From Leucobacter komagatae (GTDB lineage Bacteria; Actinomycetota; Actinomycetes; Actinomycetales; Microbacteriaceae), in assembly GCF_000834055.1 (NCBI RefSeq), contig NZ_JXSQ01000024.1, forward strand, positions 1 through 49,139: 49,139 nt of DNA. The letters are read 5' to 3'. The notes below the pieces were generated by a model, which saw nothing but the letters and a program-made list of their open reading frames with translations, was not told the origin of the DNA and did no database searches. This document shows positions 31,435 to 39,823 of this stretch, in pieces; the stretch's first letter is position 1, and every line of letters starts with the position of its first letter. The position numbers and the translations under genes were made by a program.

Positions 31435-33207
31435 GTGCCGCTGAGAACACAGGTCGCCGCATCGCTCTCGGTGTTTGCCGGGCGAGCGCGCGCCGTCATC
31501 GGCATCGCAGCAGTCGGACTTGGACTTGCGCTCGTCCTCGCGCCACTCTCAACGCACCAGATCGCTGTCGTCACCGGCATTGGACTCGTGCTCGCGGGAG
31601 TCGCCGCCTACCTCCTCCCAACGCTTGATGGGTTCACCAGGGCTTCGGCGCGAGTATTCGGCACCGTGTTTGTTGTGCTCGGTGGCATCATCGCACTGTG
31701 GCCGGCCGCCGGCGCACCATGGCTCGCGTTCCTCGTTGGCGTCTCCCTCATCGGCCATGGGATCTTGCAGGGCGTTCAGTCGTTCCGGCACGGCGGCGAC
31801 CAACGGGCCACCAGCTTCATCGTTGCGCTCGCGAGCGTGCTCCTCGGTATCGTCGCATTCTCCTGGCCCGTCCTCACGCTCACGTTCTTCCGCCTGGGCG
31901 TCGGTGCCTGGTTCGTTTTCTTCGGGCTGCAGCTCACCATGTTCGCCCTCTATCGCAAGAATCCACGGGCAGCGAAGCCACGCTCACGCGCGGCACGCTG
32001 GTCCCGCACGATCGGGGCGAGCCTCGCGCTCGTTCTCGCGGTCGCTCTCGCCGTCGGCAGTGGTTGGGCCCTCGGTGGGGTTCCGCTACCGCAACCCGGG
32101 AAGTTTTACGATGTGCCAGCGAACGTCCCAGCTGAGCCGGGGAGGCTTATCCGCTCCGAGCCGATCAAATCGGGGCTCCCGAAGGGCGCGGAGGGATGGC
32201 GGATCCTCTACACCACCACACACTTTGACGGCTCCCCCGCGGTCTCGAGCGGCACGATTGTCGCACCGAAGAAACGCACTGGGGAGCAGCTCCCGCTGCT
32301 GTCGATCGCACACGGCACAACCGGCGTCGCCGCGAAGTGCGCTCCGTCGCTGAGCGCGACGCCGCTCGCCGATGGCGCCGGTGCGGCGCTCGCGCAGATG
32401 GTCTCGGACCACGGCTGGGCGGCCGTCACCTCCGACTACATCGGGCTCGGAACCGCGGGGGTGCACCCCTACCTCATTGGCGATTCTGAGGCGCGCAACG
32501 TCCTCGACGCGACACGTGCAGCGCAGGACTTCGCCGAGATCAATGTGGGAAACGAGACCGTGGTCTGGGGGCACTCGCAGGGCGGGCAGGGCGCGCTCTG
32601 GACCGGGCAGATCGCCGCGGAATACGCCCCAGAGATCACGGTGCAGGGCGTCGCAGCGTTTGCCCCGGCAGCGGACCTGTTCGGGCTCGCAGAAGTCAAC
32701 AAGAGTGACGCAGCAGGCAAGACCGTCTCTGCGTACATCGCATCAACGTGGGCCGAGCTCTACCCTGAGCTCGACCTCGCATCACAGCTCACCCCCGGTT
32801 CGGCCCGCGGCGTCGCGAAGATTCAGGATCTCTGTTTCAACGGCCAAGACGCACTCGCTGCGATTCTGCACGGCACGCAGGTTCCGAACCAAATCTTCCC
32901 GGACCGTGTGCTTGACGGGAAGTTCGGCACGCTGCTGCGCGCGCAGACCCCAACAGGGCCGTTCCCTGCGCCGGTTCTCGTCGCGCAGGGCGGTGCGGAC
33001 CCACTCGTGAAGCCGGATCAGCAACGGGCCTGGGTAGCCGACCGTTGCGAGGCAGGCGCAGAGATCGACTACCGCGAGTTTCCCGGCCGCGACCACCTGT
33101 CACTTGTCGCAGGCGACTCCCCGCTCACACCCCAGCTCGTCGCCTGGACCCTCGATCGCGCAGCGGGCGCTGCTGCAACACCAAACTGCGATCTCGCATC
33201 CGAGTAG
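31435..33207 (+). CDS. Membrane-domain/secretory-lipase-family fusion protein
   Basis: A 590-residue protein. Residues about 18-170 hold six hydrophobic helices resembling the HdeD/DUF308 family, and a seventh lies at about 192-213. From about 225 onwards is an alpha/beta hydrolase of the secretory lipase (LIP) family with an apparent triad Ser381 (WGHSQGGQ), Asp522 (GGADPL) and His554 (GRDHLSL). The hydrolase domain should face outside, tethered to the membrane by the helical domain (inference). Secreted LIP proteins normally have only a signal peptide, so the membrane domain is unusual. GTG start, AAAGG about 7 nt upstream. Confidence 0.85.
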   Translation: MPLRTQVAASLSVFAGRARAVIGIAAVGLGLALVLAPLSTHQIAVVTGIGLVLAGVAAYLLPTLDGFTRASARVFGTVFVVLGGIIALWPAAGAPWLAFLVGVSLIGHGILQGVQSFRHGGDQRATSFIVALASVLLGIVAFSWPVLTLTFFRLGVGAWFVFFGLQLTMFALYRKNPRAAKPRSRAARWSRTIGASLALVLAVALAVGSGWALGGVPLPQPGKFYDVPANVPAEPGRLIRSEPIKSGLPKGAEGWRILYTTTHFDGSPAVSSGTIVAPKKRTGEQLPLLSIAHGTTGVAAKCAPSLSATPLADGAGAALAQMVSDHGWAAVTSDYIGLGTAGVHPYLIGDSEARNVLDATRAAQDFAEINVGNETVVWGHSQGGQGALWTGQIAAEYAPEITVQGVAAFAPAADLFGLAEVNKSDAAGKTVSAYIASTWAELYPELDLASQLTPGSARGVAKIQDLCFNGQDALAAILHGTQVPNQIFPDRVLDGKFGTLLRAQTPTGPFPAPVLVAQGGADPLVKPDQQRAWVADRCEAGAEIDYREFPGRDHLSLVAGDSPLTPQLVAWTLDRAAGAAATPNCDLASE

Positions 33208-33307
33208 CCGGCCAAGCCACGGCCCAAGCGCTGCCCCCTCGGCAATCCCTGCGGCGGCGCGCTGCTTTGAGGCAGGGTGCCCCTGACGGGAATACCCCCA
33301 GAACGAC

Positions 33308-33344
33308 CTCTGGCGGCACACCACGGATGGGTGCGCCGCCAGAG
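33308..33344. terminator. Bidirectional hairpin terminator
   Basis: CTCTGGCGGC (33308-33317) pairs perfectly with 33335-33344; the stem extends by three more pairs past one mismatch. It separates the convergent lipase-fusion and Cys-rich peptide genes. Confidence 0.7.
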
Positions 33345-33356
33345 TGGAGTAAGAGC

Positions 33357-33545
33357 CTAGCCCTCGCCGGGCATGCAGCAGCTTCCGCCGCAGCACGACC
33401 CTGCCGCGGAGCTGTCTCCGAGCAGATTGAGGATCTCGGCTGTCTCTGCGCCAGCAAACGCGGCCGCGCCAGCAATGCTCGCGTCGGTGTTCAGCCCGAT
33501 TGGCTGGGCGTCTGCCTCAGTGTTCTGTGTGGTTGTCTCGTTCAT
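33357..33545 (-). CDS. Small Cys-rich peptide (62 aa), unknown function
   Basis: A 62-residue protein with a strong ribosome site (AGGAGAGG) 7 nt before its ATG and a terminator after its stop, so it is probably real. Residues 1-25 are polar and acidic, 26-45 helical and Ala-rich (GAAAFAGAETAEILNLLGD), and the tail carries Cys51, 52, 56 and 57 in SCCGGSCC. There is no signal peptide. The layout resembles either a metal-binding mini-protein or a modified-peptide precursor with a Cys-rich core. It follows a DsbA-family gene by 77 bp on the same strand. I do not recognise the family. Confidence 0.65.
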   Translation of the reverse strand: MNETTTQNTEADAQPIGLNTDASIAGAAAFAGAETAEILNLLGDSSAAGSCCGGSCCMPGEG

Positions 33546-33622
33546 TGTGGATCCTCTCCTACGTAAATCCTACGTCGCGTCGCGGACTCCGGTCCGCTTG
33601 CGCAATTTCTCTCAGCGGGCCC

Positions 33623-34300
33623 TCAGTCCTGGGGGCCACCTTCAGCTTCGAGGGTGAGCACCTGCTCGAATGCGCTCACAAACATCTCTGGCTGCTGCGC
33701 GCCGGACACACCGTACTTCTCGTTGATGAGGTAGAACGGCACACCCGTGACACCGAGCATGCGAGCACGTGTGATGTCGCGCTCGACTGCTTCGCCGAAG
33801 CGTTCGTCCTCGAACGCGTCGTGAACTTCTTCCGGGTTGAGACCGACCGCATCGAGAACTGCCGCTACCTGCTCTGGGTCGCCGACGTTGACGCCCTCTT
33901 CGAAGTAGGCCTTGAAGAGCCTGGCGAGGACTTCGTCGTAGATACCCTGCTCCTTGGCGAGGTGCAGCACACGGTGCGCCGCCGCGGTGTTCGAGTGTGC
34001 GACCTTCTCGAAGTCAAACGTGATGCCCTCGGCTGCCGCCATTCCGGTCATCTGACCGAGCATGTCTTCAACCTGCTCGCGGGGCATCCCCTTGTGCTTC
34101 ACGAGGAAGTCAATCTCGCTGCCCTCGAAGTTCAGCGGGGTATCTGGCGCAAGTTCATAGCTGTGGCCCTCGATCTCAAACTCGACTTCGGGGTTCTCCG
34201 CCCGAAATTGCTCAACTGCCGTGTGGAAGCGGTTCGCCCCGATGTAGCACCACGGGCAGGCAATGTCGGACCAGATGTCAATGCGGATCGTATTGTTCAC
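33623..34300 (-). CDS. DsbA-family dithiol oxidoreductase (FrnE-like)
   Basis: A 225-residue thioredoxin-fold protein of the FrnE/2-hydroxychromene-2-carboxylate-isomerase-like DsbA group. The redox site CPWC is at about residues 15-18 (SDIACPWCYIG), and the cis-Pro loop is GVTGVPFYLI. There is no signal peptide, so it acts in the cytoplasm, as FrnE proteins do, in disulfide exchange or stress tolerance. The start is a GTG with a weak ribosome site. It is upstream of the Cys-rich 62-residue peptide gene, which could be its substrate (inference). Confidence 0.88.
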   Translation of the reverse strand: MNNTIRIDIWSDIACPWCYIGANRFHTAVEQFRAENPEVEFEIEGHSYELAPDTPLNFEGSEIDFLVKHKGMPREQVEDMLGQMTGMAAAEGITFDFEKVAHSNTAAAHRVLHLAKEQGIYDEVLARLFKAYFEEGVNVGDPEQVAAVLDAVGLNPEEVHDAFEDERFGEAVERDITRARMLGVTGVPFYLINEKYGVSGAQQPEMFVSAFEQVLTLEAEGGPQD

Positions 34301-34385
34301 GTCCCGTGCAACCCCAGGCGCGCGAGTTCTATTCCGTTCCCGAGGGAGATTCGCCCCGTTTGGGCTGCCCGCGCGAAGTTCATGT

Positions 34386-34435
34386 CAGTTTGGGCGGGTT
34401 TTCGGTCAAATTCGGGGCCAAACCTGCCCAAACTG
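34386..34435. repeat. 16-bp-arm inverted repeat
   Basis: CAGTTTGGGCGGGTTT (34386-34401) and its complement (34420-34435) match except for one position that can form G-U, with an 18-nt loop. It lies in the 289-bp divergent gap and might be a small RNA hairpin or operator. No T-run follows. Confidence 0.5.
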
Positions 34436-34514
34436 CCATCGACTTCCCTGGGGGCGGATCCAAGCCCTCAGCTCACCGCCTCGCACCCAAACATACGCCC
34501 ACACATGTTGCCTA

Positions 34515-34543
34515 TTGACCGAACGTGACGCCCGTTCTAACAT
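34515..34543 (+). promoter_or_regulatory. Predicted strong promoter of the membrane-protein gene
   Basis: TTGACC (34515-34520), a 17-bp spacer and TAACAT (34538-34543) form the best housekeeping promoter in the window. The predicted start is near 34550. Confidence 0.65.
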
Positions 34544-34561
34544 AAAGAACGATCATTCGTT
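34533..34561. promoter_or_regulatory. TetR-type operator-like inverted repeats
   Basis: AACGA-TCAT-TCGTT (34548-34561) overlaps the predicted transcript start, and CGTTCT-N7-AGAACG (34533-34551) overlaps the -10 box. Such an arrangement suggests a repressor. No regulator gene is adjacent. Confidence 0.5.
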
Positions 34562-34589
34562 TTAATGAAATAACGAAGTGGAGAACCCA

Positions 34590-35720
34590 ATGAGCACACA
34601 TGAGGCACCCCAAAACGCCGGGCGACGGTGGGGACGAACGTGGGGCGTCGCGCTCGGCGCGGCCCTCGGCCTCGCCATACTCGCGACAGCGTTTGTGTGG
34701 CCCGCCGTGTCGAACGAGCCGGACGGGCTTTCCGTTGCGATCACCGGCGACGCCGAAGCCGTAAGCGCGTTCACGCAGAGCACCGCCGACAGCCTCGGCG
34801 AAATCGTGGAGATCACTGCCGTCGACGACAGGGATGCAGCCGTAGTCGGCATCGAAGATCGATCATTCATTGGCGCACTCGTCCTCGGCGAGAACCCAGA
34901 GGTGCTCATCGCTTCTGCCAGCGGGCAGGTTCCGACCGCGTTTATGAACCAGATAGCCGGGCAGCTGCAAGCCAACATCGACGGGGCAATCTACGTTGGC
35001 GTCACTGATGGGATCCGGGCCATGCTGGCGGCGCAGGGTCCTCCGCCAGCCGGCGCGCCGGACGGCAACCCCGCGGCCGCAGCGATGAACAACTTCCCGG
35101 AGAGCCTGCCAACTGTCGCCGTCACCGACATCGTGCCATACGCGGATGGTGATCCCAGCGGCACCGGCATCACGTCAGCAGGCATCCCCCTCACCGTCGG
35201 GAGCCTCCTCGCGAGCATCCTCATCGCATTCAGCGTCGCTGGCAGGTGGCAGCGAGTGAGCGCAGTTCTCTGCCTCGGCATCGGTGGCGGACTCGCACTT
35301 ACCCTCCTCCTCGGCACCTGGCTTGAAGCGTTCCCTGGCCCCTTCGGACTGGTGTGGCTTGCACTCTCGCTCTCGGTCACGGCGACGAGCGCGCTGTTCG
35401 TGGGACTCCACTCTGTGATGGGGCGCGCGGGGCTAGGGATCGCGGCAGCGGTGACGCTGTTGGCCGCGATGCCGTTGGCGGCCTTCGCGGTCCCGTACCA
35501 GTTCCTCCCCGGCGGGCTCGGCTCGTTTGGGCAGGGGCTCATCCCTGGAGCGACGTCGTCACTCGCCCGAAGCGTCAGCTACTTCCCCGAGGCCGCCACC
35601 GCCGCTCACTGGTGGACGCTTGCAGCGTGGGCTGCAGCCGGCCTCTTGCTCGTGTTCATCGCACGCACCGCGAAGCGGCCACCGGTTGCACCTGCACCGG
35701 CTCGGCCGGTCCCCGCGTAA
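34590..35720 (+). CDS. Multi-pass membrane protein, ABC-2/YhgE-like
   Basis: A 376-residue membrane protein. One helix near residues 18-40 is followed by an extracytoplasmic region to about 195 and then five or six helices to about 362, ending in a Pro-rich tail. This layout resembles the YhgE/Pip or ABC-2-type membrane family in short form; such proteins are often repressor-controlled and linked to export. No ATPase gene accompanies it. The ATG at 34590 follows GGAG with 6-nt spacing; a GTG 12 bp upstream overlaps that ribosome site and is less likely. Function not established. Confidence 0.75.
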   Translation: MSTHEAPQNAGRRWGRTWGVALGAALGLAILATAFVWPAVSNEPDGLSVAITGDAEAVSAFTQSTADSLGEIVEITAVDDRDAAVVGIEDRSFIGALVLGENPEVLIASASGQVPTAFMNQIAGQLQANIDGAIYVGVTDGIRAMLAAQGPPPAGAPDGNPAAAAMNNFPESLPTVAVTDIVPYADGDPSGTGITSAGIPLTVGSLLASILIAFSVAGRWQRVSAVLCLGIGGGLALTLLLGTWLEAFPGPFGLVWLALSLSVTATSALFVGLHSVMGRAGLGIAAAVTLLAAMPLAAFAVPYQFLPGGLGSFGQGLIPGATSSLARSVSYFPEAATAAHWWTLAAWAAAGLLLVFIARTAKRPPVAPAPARPVPA

Positions 35721-35754
35721 TGCTGTGCGCTGCCGTCCCCCGTTAAGGAGCATC

Positions 35755-37023
35755 ATGCAAGATTCCTCAACTGCCGTATTGGACGAAGTCTCGATCGAGG
35801 CTTCTGTGCACGCGCTCGTAGACCGGGCTGCGCGAACGATCGGCCTGCGCGAAGACACCGCCGCAGTGCTGGCGACGAACTACCGCGAAACGAGTGTGCA
35901 GGTACCGGTTCGGCGCGACGACGGTAGCCTCTTCGTCGCACGTGGACACCGGGTGCAGCACAACGGTGCGCGCGGGCCGTACAAGGGCGGGATCCGCTAC
36001 CACCCCGACGCTGATTTGGACGAGGTGCGCGCCCTCGCCTCCCTGATGACCTGGAAAACCGCCCTGCTCGATCTGCCGCTCGGCGGCGCGAAGGGTAGCC
36101 TGCAGATCGACCCCGAACAGTTCTCGGCTCGCGAGCTCGAAGCGCTCACGCGCCGACTCGCGCTCTCGCTCAGCCACGTGCTCGGCACGTACCGGGATAT
36201 TCCGGCTCCCGACGTCGGCACGGACGCCAGGACAATGGCGTGGTTCATGGATGCGTACAGCAGCAGGCACGGCTACTCCCCCGCCGCCGTCACAGGCAAA
36301 CCCCTCGTGCTTGGGGGCGCCCCGGGCCGAGTCGCCGCGACCGGCCGCGGGCTCGTGTACGTGATGGAAGCCTTCGCCCGCCGCGCCGGCTGGAGCCTCG
36401 AAGGGACCCGTGTCGCGGTGCAGGGCTTTGGCAATGTTGGATCGTGGGCGGCTCACGAACTTGCCGAGCTCGGCGCGACAATCGTTGCCGTGAGCGACGT
36501 GCGCGGCGGGGTCGCGAACGATCAGGGGCTCGACATCGATGAGCTGATCCGCACAGTAGCAGCGGGCGGTTCCGTTGGCGACGCCTGCGCGGTCAACGAT
36601 CACCTCGATCACGCCGAGGTGCTCACGTACGACTGCGACGTACTCGTCCCGGCGGCGCTCGGCGGCAGCATCTCGAGCGCGAACGCGCAGGACATACGCG
36701 CTTCACTCATCGTCGAGGGGGCGAACCATCCGATCACGGCCGCGGCAGATCAACTACTCGCCGAACGCGGGGTCACCGTGATTCCCGATATTCTCGCCAA
36801 CGGCGGAGGCGTGACCGGCTCGTACTTTGAGTGGACACAGAATATCCAGCAATTCACCTGGCACGAGCGCCACTTCAACGACACGCTCCGCGACCGAATG
36901 ACGACGGCATTTGACCGAGTGTATGACACGGCAGCAGCCGAGGAAGTCACCCTCAGGGAAGCCGCGTACATCATCGCCCTCGAGCGAGTCGCGCACACCG
37001 TGGAGTTGCGGGGCTACGTGTGA
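35755..37023 (+). CDS. gdhA: Glutamate dehydrogenase family protein
   Basis: A 422-residue Glu/Leu/Phe/Val dehydrogenase. Substrate-binding Lys101 (MTWKTAL), catalytic Lys113 (GGAKGS) and Asp153 (PAPDVGT) are visible, along with GPYKGGIRYHP and the nucleotide motif GFGNVGS. It interconverts glutamate and 2-oxoglutarate plus ammonia; Lys101 in the substrate pocket favours glutamate. The ATG at 35755 has AAGGAG 4 nt upstream. It starts 34 bp after the membrane-protein gene. The 2-oxoglutarate link with the GABA aminotransferase at 42-43 kb is functional only, not genetic. Confidence 0.92.
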   Translation: MQDSSTAVLDEVSIEASVHALVDRAARTIGLREDTAAVLATNYRETSVQVPVRRDDGSLFVARGHRVQHNGARGPYKGGIRYHPDADLDEVRALASLMTWKTALLDLPLGGAKGSLQIDPEQFSARELEALTRRLALSLSHVLGTYRDIPAPDVGTDARTMAWFMDAYSSRHGYSPAAVTGKPLVLGGAPGRVAATGRGLVYVMEAFARRAGWSLEGTRVAVQGFGNVGSWAAHELAELGATIVAVSDVRGGVANDQGLDIDELIRTVAAGGSVGDACAVNDHLDHAEVLTYDCDVLVPAALGGSISSANAQDIRASLIVEGANHPITAAADQLLAERGVTVIPDILANGGGVTGSYFEWTQNIQQFTWHERHFNDTLRDRMTTAFDRVYDTAAAEEVTLREAAYIIALERVAHTVELRGYV

Positions 37024-37071
37024 CAGCGAGCTGGGCGCGGCCTGGCAGAAGCGACCGGCACCCCAACCTGG

Positions 37072-38004
37072 CTAGCCTTCGATGATGCGCGCACCGTGCA
37101 CGGGGCCCGTTGCGGTGAGTGCGCTAATGCCGGCACGCATGAGCACCGAACGCAGCTCCGAGGCCTCCTGCGCGCTTTCGACAAGAAACGCGACCGTCGG
37201 CCCTGAACCCGACACGATTCCCGCGAGCGCGCCGCGAGACTCCCCGAGTTCAAGCAGCTTGGAAAGCTCTGGAGCGAGCCGGAGCGCAGCCGCCTGCAGA
37301 TCGTTGTGCATCGAGTCTGCGAGCGACTCGGCGTCGCCGACACGCACCGCCTGCAGCACCGCCGTTTCGACCTTCACGTATTCGGGTTGTTGCCCAAGCT
37401 CGGTGCGGTGGTCGTCGCGGTGCCTGTCGAGCATGTCGTATACCTCGGGGGTCGAAAGCCCGCCGTCGGAGAGCGCGAGTACCCAGTGGAACGTTCCCTT
37501 CGCGAGCGCCGGGCTGAGCTCGTCGCCGCGTCCGGTGCCGACCGCAGTGCCGCCTTCGAGCGCGAAGGGCACGTCAGCGCCAAGCTCGGCCGCAAGGGCG
37601 ACGAGCCCCGCCCGCCCGACGCCGGTCTCCCAGAGCTCATCGCAGGCGAGCAATGTCGCGGCCGCATCCGCTGATCCGCCGCCCATACCGCCGGCGATCG
37701 GCACACGCTTGAGCACCGTGAGGTCGACTCCGCCCCGATACCCGGTGTGCGAAGCAAGCAGGCGTGCCGCCCTGATGGCAAGGTTCGACTCATCGGTTTC
37801 GAGCCCGTTTGTGTCGATCGGCCCGCCAAAGCGCAGCGTGAACGTATCTGATTTGACCGCGGTGACCTCTTCGAACAGAGATACGGCCTGGTAGAGGGAG
37901 GCAACCTCGTGGTAACCGTCGTCCTGGAGCGCTCCTACACGGAAGTACACATTGATCTTGCCGGGCGCTCGCACGGTGATCGATCGTCGCTGGTCGGTCC
38001 GCAT
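37072..38004 (-). CDS. ispE: 4-diphosphocytidyl-2-C-methyl-D-erythritol kinase (IspE)
   Basis: A 310-residue GHMP kinase catalysing the ATP-dependent step of the MEP isoprenoid pathway. Lys16 (APGKINVYF) and the glycine-rich ATP loop [15 protein letters not shown] (102-116) are present, with the catalytic Asp in ELGADVPF. It is the last gene of the metG-tatD-rsmA-ispE run, an order typical of actinobacteria. It starts 24 bp after rsmA. TAGCGT-N7-ATG upstream suggests its own leaderless promoter in addition to read-through. Confidence 0.95.
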   Translation of the reverse strand: MRTDQRRSITVRAPGKINVYFRVGALQDDGYHEVASLYQAVSLFEEVTAVKSDTFTLRFGGPIDTNGLETDESNLAIRAARLLASHTGYRGGVDLTVLKRVPIAGGMGGGSADAAATLLACDELWETGVGRAGLVALAAELGADVPFALEGGTAVGTGRGDELSPALAKGTFHWVLALSDGGLSTPEVYDMLDRHRDDHRTELGQQPEYVKVETAVLQAVRVGDAESLADSMHNDLQAAALRLAPELSKLLELGESRGALAGIVSGSGPTVAFLVESAQEASELRSVLMRAGISALTATGPVHGARIIEG

Positions 38005-38011
38005 GGTTCCT

Positions 38012-38017
38012 ACGCTA
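38012..38017 (-). promoter_or_regulatory. Predicted -10 box (leaderless) for ispE
   Basis: The minus strand reads TAGCGT, AGGAACC, ATG. The AGGA is too close to the ATG to be a normal ribosome site. Confidence 0.4.
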
Positions 38018-38028
38018 GCGCAACTCTG

Positions 38029-38886
38029 CTACTGCCCGCTGCGCGCGATCGCGAGGAAGTCATCGATGTGCAGCTGCTCCGCACGCGCTGTCGGCGCGAT
38101 GCCCGCTGCTTCGATAATCTCCACCGTGCGATCCGCACCCAGAACTGTTTGCAGCGCCTGGCGAATCATCTTGCGACGTTGCGCAAATGCCGCGTTCACG
38201 ATCTCGAATGTGCGCACGCGTTCTGCCTCGGTGCCGATCGGCTCGGCGCGCTTAACATAGGAGACGAGCACCGAGTCCACGCCTGGCACCGGCCAGAACA
38301 CGCGTCGGCTCACGGTGCCTGCGATGCCCCATTCGCCGTACCAGGCTGCCTTGGCGCTCGGTGAGCCGTACTCCTTGGAGCCGGGGCCGGCGGCGATGCG
38401 GTAGCCAACTTCTGCCTGCACCATCACCAGGCCGCGATTCAGCTGCGGGATGAGTTCGAGCAGGTGCATCAGGATCGGGACCGAAACGTTGTACGGAAGA
38501 TTCGCGACGAGGGCTGTTGGGTGGCCCGGAAGCGTCGCGAGGTGTTGCTCTGACAGATCGAGGGCGTCGGTGTGGATCACGCGGAACCGTGCGGCCGCAT
38601 CTGGCTGCATGGCGCGGATGGTGTTCGGCAGCTCGGCGGCGAGGCGCGAGTCGATTTCGATGGCGGTGACGTCGGCGCCCACCTCGGTGATGCCGAGGGT
38701 GAGCGAGCCGAGGCCTGGGCCGATCTCGATGACGAGATCGCCAGACTCGACGCCCGCGAGCCGCACGATCTTGCGCACGGTGTTCGGGTCGATCACGAAG
38801 TTCTGGCCGAGCTTCTTTGTCGGCGAAACGTCGAGGCGTTCGGCGAGCTCGCGAACCTCGACCGGGCCGAGCAGTGCGCTACTCAT
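38029..38886 (-). CDS. rsmA: 16S rRNA dimethyladenosine transferase (RsmA/KsgA)
   Basis: A 285-residue SAM-dependent methyltransferase that dimethylates two adjacent adenines near the 3' end of 16S rRNA. KKLGQNF (24-30) starts the fold, EIGPGLG (54-60) binds SAM, and NLPY (129-132) is the adenine-methylation motif. The ATG at 38886 lies inside the end of tatD (8-bp overlap), indicating coupling; the longer open frame through tatD is a shadow. Loss of this enzyme gives kasugamycin resistance in other bacteria. Confidence 0.95.
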   Translation of the reverse strand: MSSALLGPVEVRELAERLDVSPTKKLGQNFVIDPNTVRKIVRLAGVESGDLVIEIGPGLGSLTLGITEVGADVTAIEIDSRLAAELPNTIRAMQPDAAARFRVIHTDALDLSEQHLATLPGHPTALVANLPYNVSVPILMHLLELIPQLNRGLVMVQAEVGYRIAAGPGSKEYGSPSAKAAWYGEWGIAGTVSRRVFWPVPGVDSVLVSYVKRAEPIGTEAERVRTFEIVNAAFAQRRKMIRQALQTVLGADRTVEIIEAAGIAPTARAEQLHIDDFLAIARSGQ

Positions 38887-39823
38887 CGGTGTCCATATCC
38901 CACGTGCCGTACACGCGTTCGGTGTTGGCTGCGAGCCGCTCGCAGACGAGCTCGAGTGGCTCCCCTTGGACCTCTGCGAGGCGGCGCACAGTGTGCGGCA
39001 TGAGGTAGGGAGCGTTTGGGCGTCCGCGGAGCGGCTCCGGGGTGAGGAAGGGTGCGTCGGTCTCGACAAGCACGAGCTCCGGACGGGCGACGGCGAGTGC
39101 TTCGCGGAGCGCCGGGGCGTTCTTGAACGTCATTGTGCCGGCGAACGACATGTACCAGCCGCGCTCGTTGCAGATGCGCGCGAGCGCGGCGTCACCGGAG
39201 AAGCAGTGGAAGACGGTGCGCTCGGGGGCGCCAACCCGCGTGAGCGTTGCGACGACCTCCTCGTGCGCGTCGCGATCGTGGATCTGCAGCGCGATGCCGT
39301 GTGCCTTCGCGATCTCGATGTGGGTCTCGAACGACTCGTACTGCGCGTCGCGGCCGTCCTCACCGGTGCGGAAGAAGTCGAGCCCTGTTTCTCCGACTGC
39401 GCGCACTCGAGGCGCTGCAGCGAGCCGGGCAATCTCCGAGAGATGTTCGGAGAGCATGCCAGCTGCGGCGAGGCGCGGCGCTTCATTTGGGTGCAGGGCG
39501 ACCGCGGCGAGAACGCGTGGATCGTTGGCAGCGAACTCGGCGCTCCACCGGCTCGTCTCGAGGTCCGTTCCGACCTGCACGACGCCCCGCACTCCCGCCG
39601 TCGCGGCGAGCGCGAGTGATTCGAGCGGATCGAGTTGGTCAACCCCGTCTTCGAATTCGAGGTGTGTGTGGTTGTCGTAGACGGGAAACGGGAGCGGATC
39701 GGGGCTCGCTGGTCGCGTGAGGTCGCGGGTCTGCGTTCCGCTGCCGTCGGAGCCCGACTTGCGCTTTCGCAGCCCCCCGGCTGGGGTGAGCGAGGGTGCG
39801 CCGCCCTCGGCGGCCGCGGTCAC
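38879..39823 (-). CDS. tatD: TatD-family metal-dependent hydrolase/DNase
   Basis: A 314-residue TIM-barrel hydrolase. Metal ligands are seen in DNHTHLE, GETGLDF, IHDRDAHEE, FHCFSG and ETDAPFL, the full TatD set. TatD proteins are nucleases linked to DNA repair and quality control. The N-terminal 45 residues (Gly/Ser/Lys/Arg-rich) precede the conserved core and look disordered. The GTG start overlaps the metG stop (GTGA). Confidence 0.92.
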   Translation of the reverse strand: MTAAAEGGAPSLTPAGGLRKRKSGSDGSGTQTRDLTRPASPDPLPFPVYDNHTHLEFEDGVDQLDPLESLALAATAGVRGVVQVGTDLETSRWSAEFAANDPRVLAAVALHPNEAPRLAAAGMLSEHLSEIARLAAAPRVRAVGETGLDFFRTGEDGRDAQYESFETHIEIAKAHGIALQIHDRDAHEEVVATLTRVGAPERTVFHCFSGDAALARICNERGWYMSFAGTMTFKNAPALREALAVARPELVLVETDAPFLTPEPLRGRPNAPYLMPHTVRRLAEVQGEPLELVCERLAANTERVYGTWDMDTDE

